64,000 nucleotides of DNA from positions 63,752,257 to 63,816,256 of the forward strand of contig CP154956.1 of NCBI GenBank assembly GCA_039621445.1. Direction: 5' to 3'. A program made the position numbers and the translations under genes. Shown in pieces: positions 37,501 through 42,661 of this stretch; the first letter of the stretch is position 1; each line of letters opens with the position of its first letter. This DNA comes from Euglena gracilis (lineage: Eukaryota > Euglenida > Euglenophyceae > Euglenales). The notes beneath the pieces are model-generated. The model was not told where the DNA came from. It saw only the letters and a program-made list of their open reading frames with translations, and did not search any database.

Positions 37501-40500
37501 GGAGGTCCACTATTGAGCTTACACACATTTGGATGCAGAAATCAACAATACCTCACCAAATCAGGTCTCAGAAGTTGCAGAAATTTCGAAATTTTTGAGA
37601 AATTTCCCTTAAAAATGCACACAAGATAAACCTCCCCGTGACGATGACTTTTAAAAAGATGGGTAAGAACCGGGGGGGGGTGCTTAGACAAGGGTGGTGC
37701 TTAGACAATGGGGGCAGGGGGGGGGAAAAATGCGTTTCGCATTTTTTCGCATTTTTGCGCATTTTTTGCGCATTTTTTCAAATTTTCGCATTTTTTTGCG
37801 CATTTTTTCGTTTTTTTCAGCACATTTTTTTGCTTTTTGGCACATTTTTTCGTGATTTTCCAAAATTTTCGCATTTTTTGACCATTTTGGTAATTTTTTG
37901 CAAAAATTTGAAAATTTTGACTTTTTTTGAAATGTACATTTTCCTCATTATTCTACATAATTTCTTCAAATTTGGTGCCATTTTCGCATGTTTTTGGGTA
38001 ATTTTTGCATTTTCGTGATTTTTGCGCATTTTTTCTCGGATTTTGCACATTTTTGCGCATTTTTTCCAAAAATGCGCATTTTTTGCGCATTTTTTTGCGC
38101 ATTTTTGCGCATTTTTGCGCATTTTTGCGCATTTTTTCCGAGGCCGGGCGAGCGCATTTCCCCCCCCCCTGCAATGGGGGTTATGAACTTTGGTCCGCAC
38201 ATGGCATAGCGCAAAAAACCATTTTAATGATCCATTTGTACAACTCCGCAAATGGACCAGGGAATTTCTTGTCGGCTGGAAAAAGGTGCTGGCTGGAAAT
38301 AAGGCATTGACTGGATCCCCCCCCCAGGGTGGGGTGCGCTTTAAGCAAATCTCTGAAATGGACCATTCAAAAAAATCCAGCAATGTTCATTGGGGGAGGC
38401 TTGCCCAGGGTATTAAGTGAGTGAGGAGGGGCAGTGCATAGCACCCCCCCCCCCTGGCTGAAGGCGCTGGGGCCCGAAAATGGAAAATTGGCTGGTCGGC
38501 AAGCGCCATCCAAAACCGCGGGGGGGGGTATGCCTGCTATGGGCAGGTGCCCCATAGCACAAGGCACCCCCTCCCCCTGGGTTGGTAAAAAAGAAGCGTA
38601 GGGGGGACACCCCCCCTCCTGGCCCGCAGGGGGGGGGGTCCGGACCACCCCCCCCACCTGTCCTTATATCGAACCCTGATCCAGGATCAGGGGGGGTTTG
38701 CTGAGCTCTTATCTCTTTAGAGTCAGAGCGAAGCTAACCATCAGGGAAAAGGGGGGTAGAACCCCACATCCCCCACCCCCTGGGTAGGTAATGAAAACCG
38801 CGGATTATCACCATGACCCCGGCCCGGTTCCCAGTATTTTTTTTTCAGTCGCAAGCGACTGGATCCCGAGTTTCCGAACCACCTCCATTTGACCCCCAAC
38901 TCCCTGCCAGGCCCGAGTTATTCACCCGCGATGGGGTCCAAACTGGGTGGGATTCGCCCCCCCCCCCCCGCTTTCGACTCAGAACATTTCACCGGGGTGA
39001 GATTTTCGGTCAAAAAATCAAATTTTCGAAAATATCTCGAGAAAATGTACATTATTTCCTGAAGTGTCGGTCAGATGAAATGTGCCCCTGGAGGGCCTCT
39101 ATCACCCCCCATTCGTCGTTTTGGCCGCCGTTTTGGCCACACCTGGCCCGTGTTTTTTTGTGGCCCAAAACTGCCACTTTGGGGTGTTTTTTGGGGGCCA
39201 TTTTTTGGTCAAAAAAACTGATTTTTTCAAAATATCTCGACAATAAAGCAAACTCAAAGGAAATGAAAGGAAAATTGAATTGATTTTTTGACCGAAAATC
39301 TCACCCCAGTGAAATGGTTGAGTCGAAACCGGGGGGGGGGGCGAATCCCACCCAGTTTGGACCCCATCGCGGGTGAATAACTCGGGCCTGGCAGGGAGTT
39401 GGGGTCAAATGGAGGTGGTTCGGAAACTCGGGATCCAGTCGCTCGCGACTGGAAAAAAAATACTGGGAACCGGGCCGGGGTCAATGGTGATAATCTGCGG
39501 TTTTCATTACCTACCCAGGGGGTGGGGGATATGGGGCTTTACCCCCCCCCTTTTCGCCAGTGGCAAGTGAACAAGGTTGGAGGAGAAAAGGAAAGTGGTG
39601 GTTGTGAAATTTTAATGAACGGTAGCACTGGGCAGTCATCTACCTTATTTAATTTTTATTTCTGTGGTGTTTGCCTTCAAAGGTGCAAAGTTGTGCTGTA
39701 CAGGCTGGGTAGTGGGGGGACCCAGTGATTCTTCATTGCTGAAATTTCTTTAAAATGTGTTTATCAGTTTTCAAATTATGAGGCCACGAGGATCATGTCT
39801 TAAAACGAGACATGGCATAAAGTGGAGCGCACACAGTACCCCACAGTACCCCACAGTACTCCACATTCCCCCACCCCCCCCCACCCCCCGACACCCCCCC
39901 CCCCACCCACCCCAACCCACTCACCCACCCCCACCACCCCCCCCCACCCCCCCCTCACAACCCCCCCCCAAACCCCCCCCCACACCCCCCCACACACCCC
40001 CCCACACCCCCCCACACACCCCCCCCACCCCCCCCCCCCCCCCCCCCACACACCCCCCCACACACCCCCCCACACCCCACCACACCCCCCCACACCCCCC
40101 CCCCACCCCCCCCACACCCCCCCCCCACCACCCCCCACACCCCCCCCCCACACACCCCCACCCACACCACCCCACTACCCCCTACACTCATGTTGACTGT
40201 GCGCAACTGTTCTGGTGTCATTTTTTTGACTTACTCGGCCTTCGGCCTCGTCGCGCCGCGGCCTTCGGCCGCGGCCCGGGGGGAAGGGGCGCCCCCCCCG
40301 GACCCCCCCCAGAACCAAAATAACATCATCCCTGGTGTGTGCAAGGCAAGGGAAAGAAAAGCCACTTTGTTGGTTTACAGTACCATGGGTGAGCAACGGC
40401 CTGATTCTTTTTAAAACCCAAGTTGAATGTGCGCAACTGTTCGGGTGTCATTTTTTTGACTTACTCGGCCTGATCCCTTGTGTGTGCAAGGCAAGGGAAA

Positions 40501-42661
40501 GAAAACCCACTTTCCTCAGATTTGGCACCCCCTCACACCCCCCCCCCCCACACCCCCCCCCACACACCCCCCCCACACACCCCCCCCACAAACACCCCCC
40601 CACACACCCCCCCGACCCACCCCCCCACCCACACCCCCCCCACCCCCCCCACCCCCCCCCCCCCACTACCCCCCCACACACCCCCCCACACACCCCCCCC
40701 CACCCCCCCCCACACACACCCCCCACACCCAACCCCACCCCCCCCCACCCCCCCCACACCCCCCCCACACATACCCCCCACAGTACCCCACATTTAAGTG
40801 TGGGGGCTCCACTTTATGCCATATGTGCTCAAAACGATGAATTTGCAATGCTTTCCTGGTTTCTCAACTTATTTTCATTTTTCTAAATTTATTTTGTTCA
40901 GCCCTGTTCCAGGTAAAATCCTGCACCCAAATGGGCTGGGGGGATGGGCAGTTAGTTGGGGGGGGGGGTTCAGCCTAATGCTCTTTCTAGCGAACCAAAT
41001 ATTCCTGCCGGACCCTCCCCGGATTATCAGTGTGGGATTTCTTTAGGTACTCTAAGCCCATAAAGGATACAGCACTTCCGAAATTTTTTTTGAACCAGAA
41101 TCATTTCTTTTGCACCTTTTGGGACAATAAACTGGTCAGCCTGACCACACTGCTGTTCTGGACTTCACCCCTTAGCCCATTTGATTCGACCCAAACCTGG
41201 ATGAGTGGGCCCCCTAAGGGGTGCGTCATGCTGTCCCAGGTGTTGAAGGGAATTCTTGCTTTTGAATACCCTTGAAAAGGCTAGACCGCAGCAATGATGA
41301 AGCCACTTGATGAATGGAAAATGAATGGCCTACGTGCCGTAACCTGCAGCAATCGAGCCACACATGTGTGCCCCCCTGCAGGTACGGATGGATCCATCCA
41401 ACAGGCGGTCGATGCGTGCAATGCCGCCACCCGCCCCCATTCGTTCCTCTCCGTCACCAAGCAAGGCTTGGCCGCCATCGTCCACACCAATGGCAACCCA
41501 GATTTCTTTGTGATGCTGACAGGTACCTTGTGTGGTACTCAATTGTGTATTTGCAGGCATCAGAGCAGCCATAATTTCGTTGTTTGGTTTTACATATATG
41601 AATACATATATTACGAATATTTATTTGGCTTTTGCTGAATGCCTTCGATCTTTTGGCGATGGATCTGATCTAGCTGGATCTGTAATGGCCTTTTTTGCCA
41701 TGCTTGTTTTTGACCGTTTTTGGCCCCCGTTTTTTGCCATTTTTGGACAAAATCTCGAAAAATCTCGATTTTTCAACCGAAGCTTGCTCTTTCCATCACG
41801 GTTGAAGTTGGGCACTTTGAACACTGCAACAATTGAGCAAAAAAGGAACGAATGCCCTGCTCTGAACTAGAGACATTCTTTGGGGGATCCCCAAGGGCAT
41901 CCCTTTGACACCAAGAGGGTTAGGGGATTGTCTCTGATTTGTTTTTGCTTGCCATGTTTGTCAGAGTGGTTGTGAGGAGGGGTCTTCCAACGAAAACCAA
42001 CGGAAGGTGTATGTTTAAGCCTTGTGTTAATTTGTGTCTTTTCCCAGGCCAGCCCTGGACACCCTGGACGCCTTGTGTTGGAGGTGCCAGGCAGCAGCTT
42101 TTTGCAACCAACCCAAATTTTCATGTGAATGCAATATTTGATGTCGGAAACGAACAGTTTCATCAGCTGCTCCTTTCATCCACCCTCACCCTTCACCATC
42201 TATTTGCAATCAGTAAGCCCGCAAGCAATTTGGGGCTTGTGCGGAGTTTGGCGCATTTTTTGGGCGGAACACCGCACCGGCCGGGAACGCTTTCCCTTGC
42301 CGCCGGCCCAGGTGGGGACAGCGGCCCCAACTATTCCGCGGAGAAGGTGGCGGAGGCCCGGCGGGGCCTTGAGAAGGCGGGCCTGCGGGCCGCCGTCGGC
42401 ATCGACTGCGCGCACAACGCCGCGGACGACCTGGAGCGGCAGTGCCGCATCGTGCGGGAGGTGGCGGCGTCCATCTCCCAGGGCCAGGGGTTGGCCGCCA
42501 GCCTCTTCTCGCATTCAGCTTTCACACAAATCTGTGTTGGTGGGGCTGAGCCCCTTGCCCCCAACACATGAGAGACCCACAGACAGACAGAGTCAAGCCC
42601 TGATCCAGGGACTCCGGTCCAGGCGGTACTCATCGAGTCTTACCTGCAGGGTGGTGCGCAG
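12791..42661 (+). CDS. DAHP synthase-like gene (class I, AroG type), eight exons over ~30 kb; likely pseudoenzyme
   Basis: Class I DAHP synthases join PEP and erythrose-4-phosphate as the first shikimate step. Eight exons in the right order read through the family without stops from AroG residue about 7 to 310. The D326-bearing end (ITDACIGW in AroG) was not found. The fold is well kept ([36 protein letters not shown]). The active site is not: by eye C61 is Asp (GPDCVHD for GPCSIHD), R92 is Gln, K97 is Thr, K186 is Ala and R234 is Thr. R99, E143, R165, H268 and E302 remain. So only one of four PEP-binding basic residues survives, and the enzyme is probably inactive or altered. Introns run from about 130 to about 14,600 bp and are filled with repeats. 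An upstream exon, perhaps with a targeting peptide, is likely because the first exon starts at an acceptor. Confidence 0.75.
13509..13600 (+). CDS. DAHP synthase-like gene, exon 2
   Basis: Encodes [14 protein letters not shown] and then a helix ending LLKVKE. The GPCSIHD loop of the family, which supplies the metal-binding Cys, reads GPDCVHD here. The donor GAG|GTTTGT is canonical, phase 0. The following intron is about 14.6 kb. Confidence 0.75.
14360..14439. repeat. Near-perfect 80-bp palindrome
   Basis: Arms 14360-14398 and 14401-14439 are reverse complements over 39 bp with one mismatch and a 2-bp centre. The core GACGCCGGTTCTGTCC recurs at 14461-14490, 15300-15430 and 24690-24730. Confidence 0.85.
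14545..15075. repeat. Minisatellite, ~55-bp unit, 8-9 diverged copies
   Basis: Each unit combines AACCGTATTTCTGAAAAAAC or a variant with CCCAGGGGGGTCCAGCCAA and a variant of AACATTTCC. Unit length drifts between about 48 and 58 bp. Confidence 0.8.
15296..15430. repeat. Inverted copies of the GACGCCGG palindrome family
   Basis: CCGGACGCCGGGTTTTGGAC and ACGCCGGGTTTTAGGAC are opposed by GACGCCGGTTCTGTCCTGAA across a G run. A large stem can form. Confidence 0.65.
15930..16155. repeat. CCTGAAATTTGTGTTCA repeats and a 27-bp iteron array
   Basis: Three CCTGAAAT..GTGTTCA units at about 15950-16035 precede four units of TTGAAACTTTTGGACAAA spaced about 27 bp at 16068-16152. The iteron recurs direct at 17512-17590 and inverted at 18145-18240, bracketing the PHD element below. 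Confidence 0.65.
16155..17395. mobile_element. TIR element carrying a PHD-finger pseudogene, copy 2
   Basis: The ends 16155-16207 and 17341-17395 are inverted repeats of about 52 bp (TTTAAAAACGTGTTCAG onward, including GCCTGCCCTGAAATTCGTGG). Just inside each end lie units of ACACGTTTTCCATTAGGGCA (16205-16320, 17203-17290). The centre is a - strand broken ORF with a PHD finger. The overall plan equals 4429-6242, though the end sequences differ. Confidence 0.7.
16488..17172 (-). pseudogene. PHD-finger protein of the TIR element, frame-broken
   Basis: The - strand reading starts with ATG at 17172 ([20 protein letters not shown]), continues with KKKSGSIG, shifts frame to [15 protein letters not shown] and reaches CGFCG. 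It shifts again to [19 protein letters not shown] and LCKAC, ending at TGA 16488-16490. The Cys and His residues give C-x2-C, C-x2-C-x4-H-x2-C and C-x2-C, a C4HC3 PHD layout. Two or more single-base indels separate the frames, so this copy is dead as read. Its N-terminal PPPPRT segment is also present in the copy near 21.8 kb ([13 protein letters not shown]), which supports a shared protein of about 220 residues. A chromatin role is inferred from the finger only. Confidence 0.6.
17395..17516. repeat. ~120-bp palindrome with TTCG centre
   Basis: Arms of about 57 bp (ACAAATTGTGGCTGAGCCCAG and inverse) meet at GGGGGCCCCCTTCGGGGGCC. Diverged half-copies occur at 8622-8675 and a similar hairpin at 22050-22125. 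Confidence 0.8.
17517..18245. other. Remainder between repeats, no gene recognised
   Basis: Contains iterons (17512-17590, 18145-18240) and CCCCGATCTTGTC repeats near 17973 and 18046. ORFs here have no recognisable domain. Confidence 0.35.
18345..18470. repeat. GGGGTACGTACCCC palindrome repeats
   Basis: GGGGGGTACGTACCCCCC and relatives with AGTACCTGCTTGCACC and ACAGGTAC, twice. Also seen at 19385-19435 and 20150-20265. Confidence 0.65.
18680..19035. mobile_element. TIR element family C, partial copy 3
   Basis: Starts GTGCCAGACGGTTGACTGG with a G run and the GTAGTCGGCC motif. It continues as the reverse complement of 15430-15720 (GACTTTTAAGCCCCCCC ... CAACATGGAAGGGATTTTG). The other end was not found. 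Confidence 0.55.
19040..19440. repeat. G/C-run repeat with a GGCGCC hairpin
   Basis: TTTTCGGCGCCGCAGGCGCCGAAAA at about 19215-19239 is flanked by long G and C runs. Related hairpins lie at 22800, 35335 and 35990. No gene. Confidence 0.55.
19433..20130. repeat. Minisatellite, ~78-80-bp unit, about eight copies
   Basis: Units begin ACTTGGAAACACAAGGGATT, continue TTGTTATTTTGGGGCCCTCC and GTTGAGCAACAAAAGGGATT, and end TTGCCCCCCAAAA. Short 36-bp partial units occur between. A period near 78 keeps several frames open on both strands, so long ORFs appear without coding meaning. Three diverged units recur at 24755-25012. Confidence 0.85.
20140..20540. other. TACGTACCCC repeats, then unassigned sequence
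   Basis: 20150-20265 repeats the GGTACGTACC family. The rest shows no gene. Confidence 0.35.
20540..20925. repeat. T-rich GCATTTTTT array
   Basis: Many GCATTTTTTT units and two TGCATAAAATATTTTG-type segments (20665, 20748). GGGAAATGCAACTT at the left is inverted as AAGTTGCATTTCCC at the right. Lys-rich ORFs on the other strand are artefacts. Confidence 0.65.
20958..21240. repeat. GTCGAGTT / AACTCAACC repeat, copy 1
   Basis: CGGGACCCCCCTGTCGAGTTGCGAACTCAACC, broken by G runs and GTCCGGGGTCTGGACT, is matched at 23795-24005 and in part at 13275-13345. Confidence 0.65.
21300..21815 (-). pseudogene. PHD-finger protein copy 3, degenerate
   Basis: The - strand pieces in order are [20 protein letters not shown] and [10 protein letters not shown], then a gap of poor match. 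Next come [13 protein letters not shown], a segment with RHFRCQ, and in another frame [12 protein letters not shown]. These parallel the copy at 16488-17172 ([30 protein letters not shown]). Several frame breaks are needed, so it is a dead copy. Its flanks again carry AACACGAATTTCAGGGCAGG units (21920-22010). Confidence 0.5.
21885..22130. repeat. CACGAATTTCAGGGCAGG units and a terminal hairpin
   Basis: Three CGAATTTCAGGGCAGG units are followed by CCCAGCGTTCAG ... CTGAACGCTGGG, a stem near 22053-22115 with CCCTTCG near its tip. The layout mirrors the right side of the copy-2 PHD element. Confidence 0.6.
22235..22330. repeat. T/A-run palindrome
   Basis: CTGGC followed by T runs pairs with A runs; same style as 8905-9290. 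Confidence 0.5.
22630..23800. repeat. Inverted pair of AAGGTTGGGTTTTG / CCCCCAAAAATT repeats
   Basis: CAAGGTTGGGTTTTGGG with GGTACCCCCCCCAAAAA at 22630-22740 is opposed by the inverse at 23690-23790. Between are a tRNA-like sequence (22915-22990), AAATAATCCCCCCC repeats (23195-23240) and otherwise unassigned sequence. Confidence 0.5.
22915..22990 (-). tRNA. tRNA-like sequence (TGC anticodon-like), probable pseudogene or SINE head
   Basis: On the - strand, CCTGC-TTTGCAC-GCGGG fits an anticodon arm with TGC (Ala). GGTTCGATTCC follows at T-arm distance, and the sequence ends in CCCCA. The D arm is poor, and I find no 5' acceptor strand pairing with TGTAGCC. A tRNA-derived repeat or decayed gene fits better than a working tRNA. 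Confidence 0.4.
23795..24005. repeat. GTCGAGTT / AACTCAACC repeat, copy 2
   Basis: Parallel to 20958-21240 over most of its length, including the two AACTCAACC blocks and the GTCCGGGGT segment. Confidence 0.65.
24010..24290. other. Unassigned stretch
   Basis: No ORF with a recognisable domain and no repeat matched. Confidence 0.3.
24290..24600 (-). repeat. GGCTAATGG family, inverted copy
   Basis: Reverse complement of the 2100-2380 unit, from the CCAATTAGCC region through CTTATCCGGCAAATTTTAAA to the G-run end. Confidence 0.65.
24676..25015. repeat. GACGCCGG palindrome unit plus three units of the 78-bp minisatellite
   Basis: TTTGTTTAAAGCGGCGTTTT and GACGCCGGGTTC at 24680-24725 equal 14441-14490. 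Units with AACACAAGGGATTTTG and GAGCAACAAAAGGGATT follow to 25012. Confidence 0.65.
25190..26390. repeat. Repeat complex with CCTGCCCTGTAT and GCCTGAATACGGG palindromes
   Basis: GCCTGCCCTGTATTTCGTGG recurs at about 25225, 25348, 26155 and 26218. TTCAGCCTGAATACGGGT at 26128 is opposed by TTCAGGCTGAATACGGGT at 26259. A ~90-bp segment (ATTGAAAGC..TTCTCAAGGGC..GACAGATGGCC) is duplicated at 25475 and 25770. No gene. Confidence 0.55.
26556..26592. repeat. (CAA)n microsatellite
   Basis: About eleven uninterrupted ACA units. Confidence 0.9.
26600..27230. other. Unassigned intron sequence with G/C runs
   Basis: CCCCCCCTGATCTT repeats at 27144-27175 with an inverse near 27205. No gene. Confidence 0.35.
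27230..27550 (+). repeat. GGCTAATGG family, direct copy
   Basis: CTATTTGGCTAATGGCCGGG to GAGGGTCAAATAGGGG, the most complete match to the 2100-2460 unit, with ends that are inverse of each other. Confidence 0.65.
28204..28337 (+). CDS. DAHP synthase-like gene, exon 3
   Basis: The acceptor CGCCACCAG and donor AG|GTATGT are both canonical. Encodes [20 protein letters not shown], then [11 protein letters not shown] and INEGL. Joined to exon 2 it matches AroG (REELKDELEIVMRVYFEKPR) residue for residue. R92 is Gln and K97 is Thr; R99 is kept. Confidence 0.8.
28340..29640. other. Intron 3, low-information sequence
   Basis: A/T-rich with scattered T and A runs (29370-29410). ORFs here show no domain. 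Confidence 0.4.
29640..30400. repeat. Degenerate foldback arm and GTGCCTGCCTGGGCAGG palindrome
   Basis: 29640-30060 resembles the right arm at 39255-39520 (AGATATTTTAAAA, GATCCAGTCACTCGCAACT). 30100-30135 (GGGGTGCCTGCCTGGGCAGG) is inverted at 30294-30325. Further related G/C-run units lie at 31000-31270. No gene. Confidence 0.5.
31000..31270. repeat. GGTGCCTGC / GCAGGCACC G/C-run palindromes
   Basis: TAGGGGCACAGGCACCCC and GCCTGCTAGGGGCAGGCACC alternate with C and G runs. CCCGGCGCCTTCGGTCCGGG forms a hairpin near 31118. Confidence 0.55.
31430..31620. repeat. Compound trinucleotide microsatellite (AGT, CAA)
   Basis: Degenerate AGT/AGC triplets are followed by long CAA runs. Leu/Cys-rich ORFs on the other strand are artefacts. 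Confidence 0.85.
31719..31866 (+). CDS. DAHP synthase-like gene, exon 4
   Basis: The acceptor GCTTCTCAG supplies one base to complete the codon left by exon 3 (phase 2 to 1). Encodes [31 protein letters not shown] and SGRTSD, keeping E143 and R165. The end is uncertain. Donor TGT|GTCGTG keeps phase 0 with exon 5 but adds about five residues relative to AroG. Confidence 0.75.
32225..32765. repeat. CCCCCCAAATA(T/C)AAAA repeat pair
   Basis: Left block 32240-32345 has four CCAAATAcAAA units between C runs and GACCTTGAAATCC. The right block 32655-32750 repeats this and ends in a palindrome through GGGGGGGTTTTGTATTTGGG. Related to 8787 and 43600. Confidence 0.6.
32770..33930. other. Intron 4, no other gene recognised
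   Basis: Mostly unique A/T-leaning sequence ending in the pyrimidine-rich acceptor of exon 5. Confidence 0.4.
33935..33992 (+). CDS. DAHP synthase-like gene, exon 5
   Basis: The acceptor CCTGTTCCAG precedes [19 protein letters not shown]. The first twelve residues equal AroG. The family GFKN that carries the PEP-binding lysine reads CFAT. The donor is CAACAG|GCGTGCC, a GC donor. Joined to exon 6 the length matches AroG exactly (ATGTDG for KNGTDG). Confidence 0.78.
34797..34925. repeat. Degenerate (TCCATCCAC)n tract
   Basis: Overlapping TCCATCCACTCCATC-type units. A short related tract lies at 35618-35660. Confidence 0.6.
34928..35008 (+). repeat. Interstitial TTAGGG array 1
   Basis: About twelve TTAGGG-type units with occasional GATAGGG and GACAGGG variants. 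G-rich on the + strand. Confidence 0.85.
35116..35205 (+). repeat. Interstitial TTAGGG array 2
   Basis: About fourteen TTAGGG units, the last eight perfect. It is separated from array 1 by about 108 bp of non-repeat sequence. Confidence 0.88.
35328..36080. repeat. GC hairpins and a palindromic GTTGGGTCGCGGC repeat
   Basis: TTTCGGCGCCAAAGGCGCC at 35333. GGTTGGGTCGCGGCtGGCCGC at 35472 is opposed by GGCCGCGACCCAACC near 35560. A 39-bp unit (GGAAGAAGTTTGTGGCTGGC onward) is duplicated at 35694 and 35733. G/C-run units continue to 36060. No gene. Confidence 0.55.
36080..37330. other. Intron 5 sequence, no gene recognised
   Basis: Includes 36850-36985 with imperfect repeats of ACCACTTGCGCATTTGCA type. 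Otherwise unassigned. Confidence 0.35.
37330..38180. repeat. G-run repeats and a (TTTTTGCGCAT)n-like array
   Basis: AAGATGGGTAAGAACCGGGG at 37358 and 37658. A long T-rich array of GCGCATTTTT units runs 37725-38145. Lys/Asn/Cys-rich ORFs on the - strand come from it. Confidence 0.7.
38700..38740 (+). repeat. Conserved hairpin core, copy 4
   Basis: Same 41-bp core as at 4050, directly 5' of the foldback below. Confidence 0.6.
38770..39530. mobile_element. Foldback element, ~270-bp inverted arms
   Basis: The left arm 38770-39045 and right arm 39255-39530 are reverse complements with few differences. Shared landmarks are CTACCCAGGGGGTGGG, CAGTCGC..GCGACTGG, CCAGGCCCGAGTTATTCACC and GAGATTTTCGGTCAAAAAAT. 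The spacer is about 210 bp without an ORF. Similar single arms at 9590 and 29640 show it is a family. Confidence 0.75.
39808..40828. mobile_element. Small TIR element with CA/C-rich core
   Basis: ATGGCATAAAGTGGAGC at 39811-39827 is inverted as GCTCCACTTTATGCCAT at 40805-40821. ACAGTACCCCACA flanks the core on both sides. The core has two C/A-rich tracts (39865-40190, 40525-40795). Between these, a duplicated segment (GTGCGCAACTGTTC, TGTCATTTTTTTGACTTACT, GTGTGCAAGGCAAGGGAAAG) appears at 40198-40350 and 40428-40500. The long His/Pro/Thr frames are artefacts. Confidence 0.65.
41382..41522 (+). CDS. DAHP synthase-like gene, exon 6
   Basis: The acceptor CCCCTGCAG and donor ACAG|GTACCT are canonical. 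Encodes [36 protein letters not shown] and FFVMLT. The LRGG arginine of the family is Thr. The exon is much richer in G+C than exons 1-3. Confidence 0.8.
42312..42493 (+). CDS. DAHP synthase-like gene, exon 7
   Basis: The acceptor CGGCCCAG restores phase with exon 6 (GG at the join). Encodes [33 protein letters not shown] and a helix ending SISQGQG. The metal-ligand histidine (H268 in AroG) is kept. The 3' end is uncertain: GC donors after TTG or GCC keep phase with exon 8, while a GT at 42490 does not. Confidence 0.72.
42623..42661 (+). CDS. DAHP synthase-like gene, exon 8
   Basis: A 39-bp exon between CGGTCCAG and donor CGCAG|GTTTGC. Encodes [13 protein letters not shown], matching GVMVESHLVEGNQ of AroG with the metal-ligand Glu kept. 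The next exon, expected to carry ITDxCIGW, was not found before 64 kb. Confidence 0.65.

Noticed and set aside
37817-38383. Lys/Asn/Cys-rich frame of 188 codons (NAQKCAK repeats)
   Set aside because: Translation of a GCGCATTTTT array.
39757-40323. 188-codon His/Pro/Thr-rich frame, and similar at 40335-40886
   Set aside because: Product of the CA/C-rich core of a TIR element; all frames are open for the same reason.
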